Shown: piece after piece, positions 4,532 to 5,436 of the stretch
Numbering within the stretch: position 1 is the stretch's first letter
Layout: every line of letters begins with the position of its first letter
Assembly (NCBI GenBank): GCA_002068815.1
Contig: MWAC01000043.1
Coordinates: 1-5,436 of the forward strand
DNA: 5,436 nt
Direction of reading: 5' to 3'
From: Firmicutes bacterium ADurb.Bin467
GTDB taxonomy: Bacteria > Bacillota > Clostridia > Christensenellales > Aristaeellaceae
Position numbers and translations under genes: made by a program
Notes under the pieces: model-generated
What the model was told of the DNA's origin: nothing
Databases searched by the model: none
Seen by the model: only the letters and a program-made list of their open reading frames with translations

Positions 4532-5436
4532 ATGAAAAAGACTCTTGCACTTCTGATGGTCCTCCTGCTGGCGGTGGGTGCCGCGGCGGTCGCGGAGACC
4601 GGCCGGGTCGGCATCGCGATGCCCACGCGGTCCAGCGAACGCTGGATTCACGACGGCGACAACCTGAAGGCCGGCCTCGAGGCGCTGGGCTACAAGTGCG
4701 ACCTGCAGTACGCCGAGGACGACGTTGACGCGCAGATCGCGCAGGTCGAGAACATGCTGACGAAGGGCGTCGACGCGCTCATCATCGCCTCGATCGACGG
4801 ATCGACCCTCACGAACGTGCTCAAGCACGCGAAGGAGCTGGGCGTCATCGTCGTCGCGTACGACCGCCTGCTCGTGAACACACCGGACGTCGACTACTTC
4901 GCGACGTTCGACTCGATCGCGATCGGCGAACTGCAGGCGACATCGCTCCTGACGGGCCTCGGCGTGCTCGACGGCGCGAAGGGTCCGTTCAACATCGAGC
5001 TGTTCGCGGGCTCGCTCGACGACAGCAACACGCCTCTCTACTTCGACGGCGCGATGAACATCCTGAAGCCCTACATCGACTCGGGCGTGCTCGTGATCCC
5101 GTCCGGCCAGACCGAGCTCAGCCAGTGCGCGACCGAGGGCTGGGACGCGCTCAAGGCGCAGGCGCGCATGGACAACCTGATCTCCGCGAACTACTCGGGC
5201 GGCGAAATCTGCCACGGCGTGCTCTCGCCCTACGACGGGCTGTCGATCGGCATCCTCTCGGCGGCGAAGGCCGTGGGCTACGGAACCGGCGATTTGCCGC
5301 TGCCCGTCGTCACCGGGCAGGACTGCGAGGTCACCTCGATCAAGTCGATGATCGCGGGCGAGCAGTATTCCTCGATCTTCAACAACACGGCGTCGCTCGC
5401 GAAGGTCGCCGTCCAGCTCACGACGCAGGCGCTCTC
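4532..5436 (+). CDS. chvE: ChvE/multiple-sugar-type ABC transporter substrate-binding protein (3' partial)
   Basis: ATG at 4532 has GGAG (4521-4524) 7 bases upstream within a purine-rich AAAGGAGAAGGAG run. The 301 visible codons run off the right edge; family members are about 350-370 residues, so perhaps 50-70 are missing. Residues 1-21 are a Sec signal peptide ending AVA before Glu22, without a lipobox Cys. The mature part is a periplasmic-binding-protein type I fold of the ChvE branch: [19 protein letters not shown] (26-44), [11 protein letters not shown] (83-93), VVAYDRLL (107-114), [13 protein letters not shown] (124-136), [11 protein letters not shown] (151-161), [11 protein letters not shown] (231-241), VVTGQDCEV (259-267), [10 protein letters not shown] (274-283). 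These match, from memory, the Agrobacterium ChvE protein, which binds several aldoses for uptake. The exact sugar cannot be read here. Four cysteines (56, 199, 227, 265) are present in an exported protein. No clear promoter precedes it, so co-transcription with the ROK gene is likely; ATPase and permease genes are expected downstream. Confidence 0.94.
   Translation, partial: MKKTLALLMVLLLAVGAAAVAETGRVGIAMPTRSSERWIHDGDNLKAGLEALGYKCDLQYAEDDVDAQIAQVENMLTKGVDALIIASIDGSTLTNVLKHAKELGVIVVAYDRLLVNTPDVDYFATFDSIAIGELQATSLLTGLGVLDGAKGPFNIELFAGSLDDSNTPLYFDGAMNILKPYIDSGVLVIPSGQTELSQCATEGWDALKAQARMDNLISANYSGGEICHGVLSPYDGLSIGILSAAKAVGYGTGDLPLPVVTGQDCEVTSIKSMIAGEQYSSIFNNTASLAKVAVQLTTQAL

Noticed and set aside
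3660..4550. Long minus-strand open frame of 296 codons
   Set aside because: It lies antisense to the ROK gene, which has clear family motifs throughout. The product has a low-complexity composition typical of a shadow frame.
4373..5215. Long minus-strand open frame of 280 codons
   Set aside because: It lies antisense to the end of the ROK gene and most of the ChvE-type gene, both well supported by family motifs. The product is Arg/Val/Asp-rich without any motif.

Overview
The window is a GC-rich bacterial segment with dense coding, short intergenic gaps, clear Shine-Dalgarno sequences and sigma70-type promoters. It holds five protein genes, the first and last cut by the window edges. No RNA genes, mobile elements or CRISPR arrays were seen, and no gap exceeds 300 bases. 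Gene content (a CoA-disulfide reductase fused to sulfur-carrier domains, a Crp/Fnr regulator, a ROK regulator and a ChvE-type sugar-binding protein) fits an anaerobic or facultative, sugar-using bacterium. A high-GC member of the Clostridia or a spirochaete-like lineage is my guess. Both exported proteins have signal peptides without a lipobox cysteine, which is worth noting for cell-envelope type. The taxonomic guess is inference.

Left part (1-2345, + strand): the C-terminal part of a multidomain sulfur-transfer enzyme (CoA-disulfide/persulfide reductase tail, rhodanese, TusA, DsrE-like) ends at 1581. A near-consensus promoter begins two bases later and drives a Crp/Fnr-family regulator (1646-2308). 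A 22-bp inverted repeat covers the enzyme's stop codon and the regulator's -35 box, and is a candidate operator. The regulator gene ends in a strong intrinsic terminator. Enzyme and regulator look like a sulfane-sulfur or redox unit, although the link between them is inferred from adjacency.

Middle part (2352-3056, - strand): a convergent gene encodes a small exported protein made of three copies of a beta-rich unit of about 68 residues, each ending in a G-x-M-x-x-S-x-P-P-Q-V-x-A signature. Its function is unknown. The shared terminator region lies between it and the regulator.

Right part (3057-5436, + strand): a 255-bp divergent intergenic region carries a consensus promoter for a ROK-family repressor (3312-4481). 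Fifty bases downstream is a ChvE/multiple-sugar-type ABC substrate-binding protein (4532 to beyond the window). This looks like the start of a sugar uptake operon in which the ROK protein senses the sugar or a derivative and controls the transporter. The ATPase and permease genes would be expected just past the right edge.
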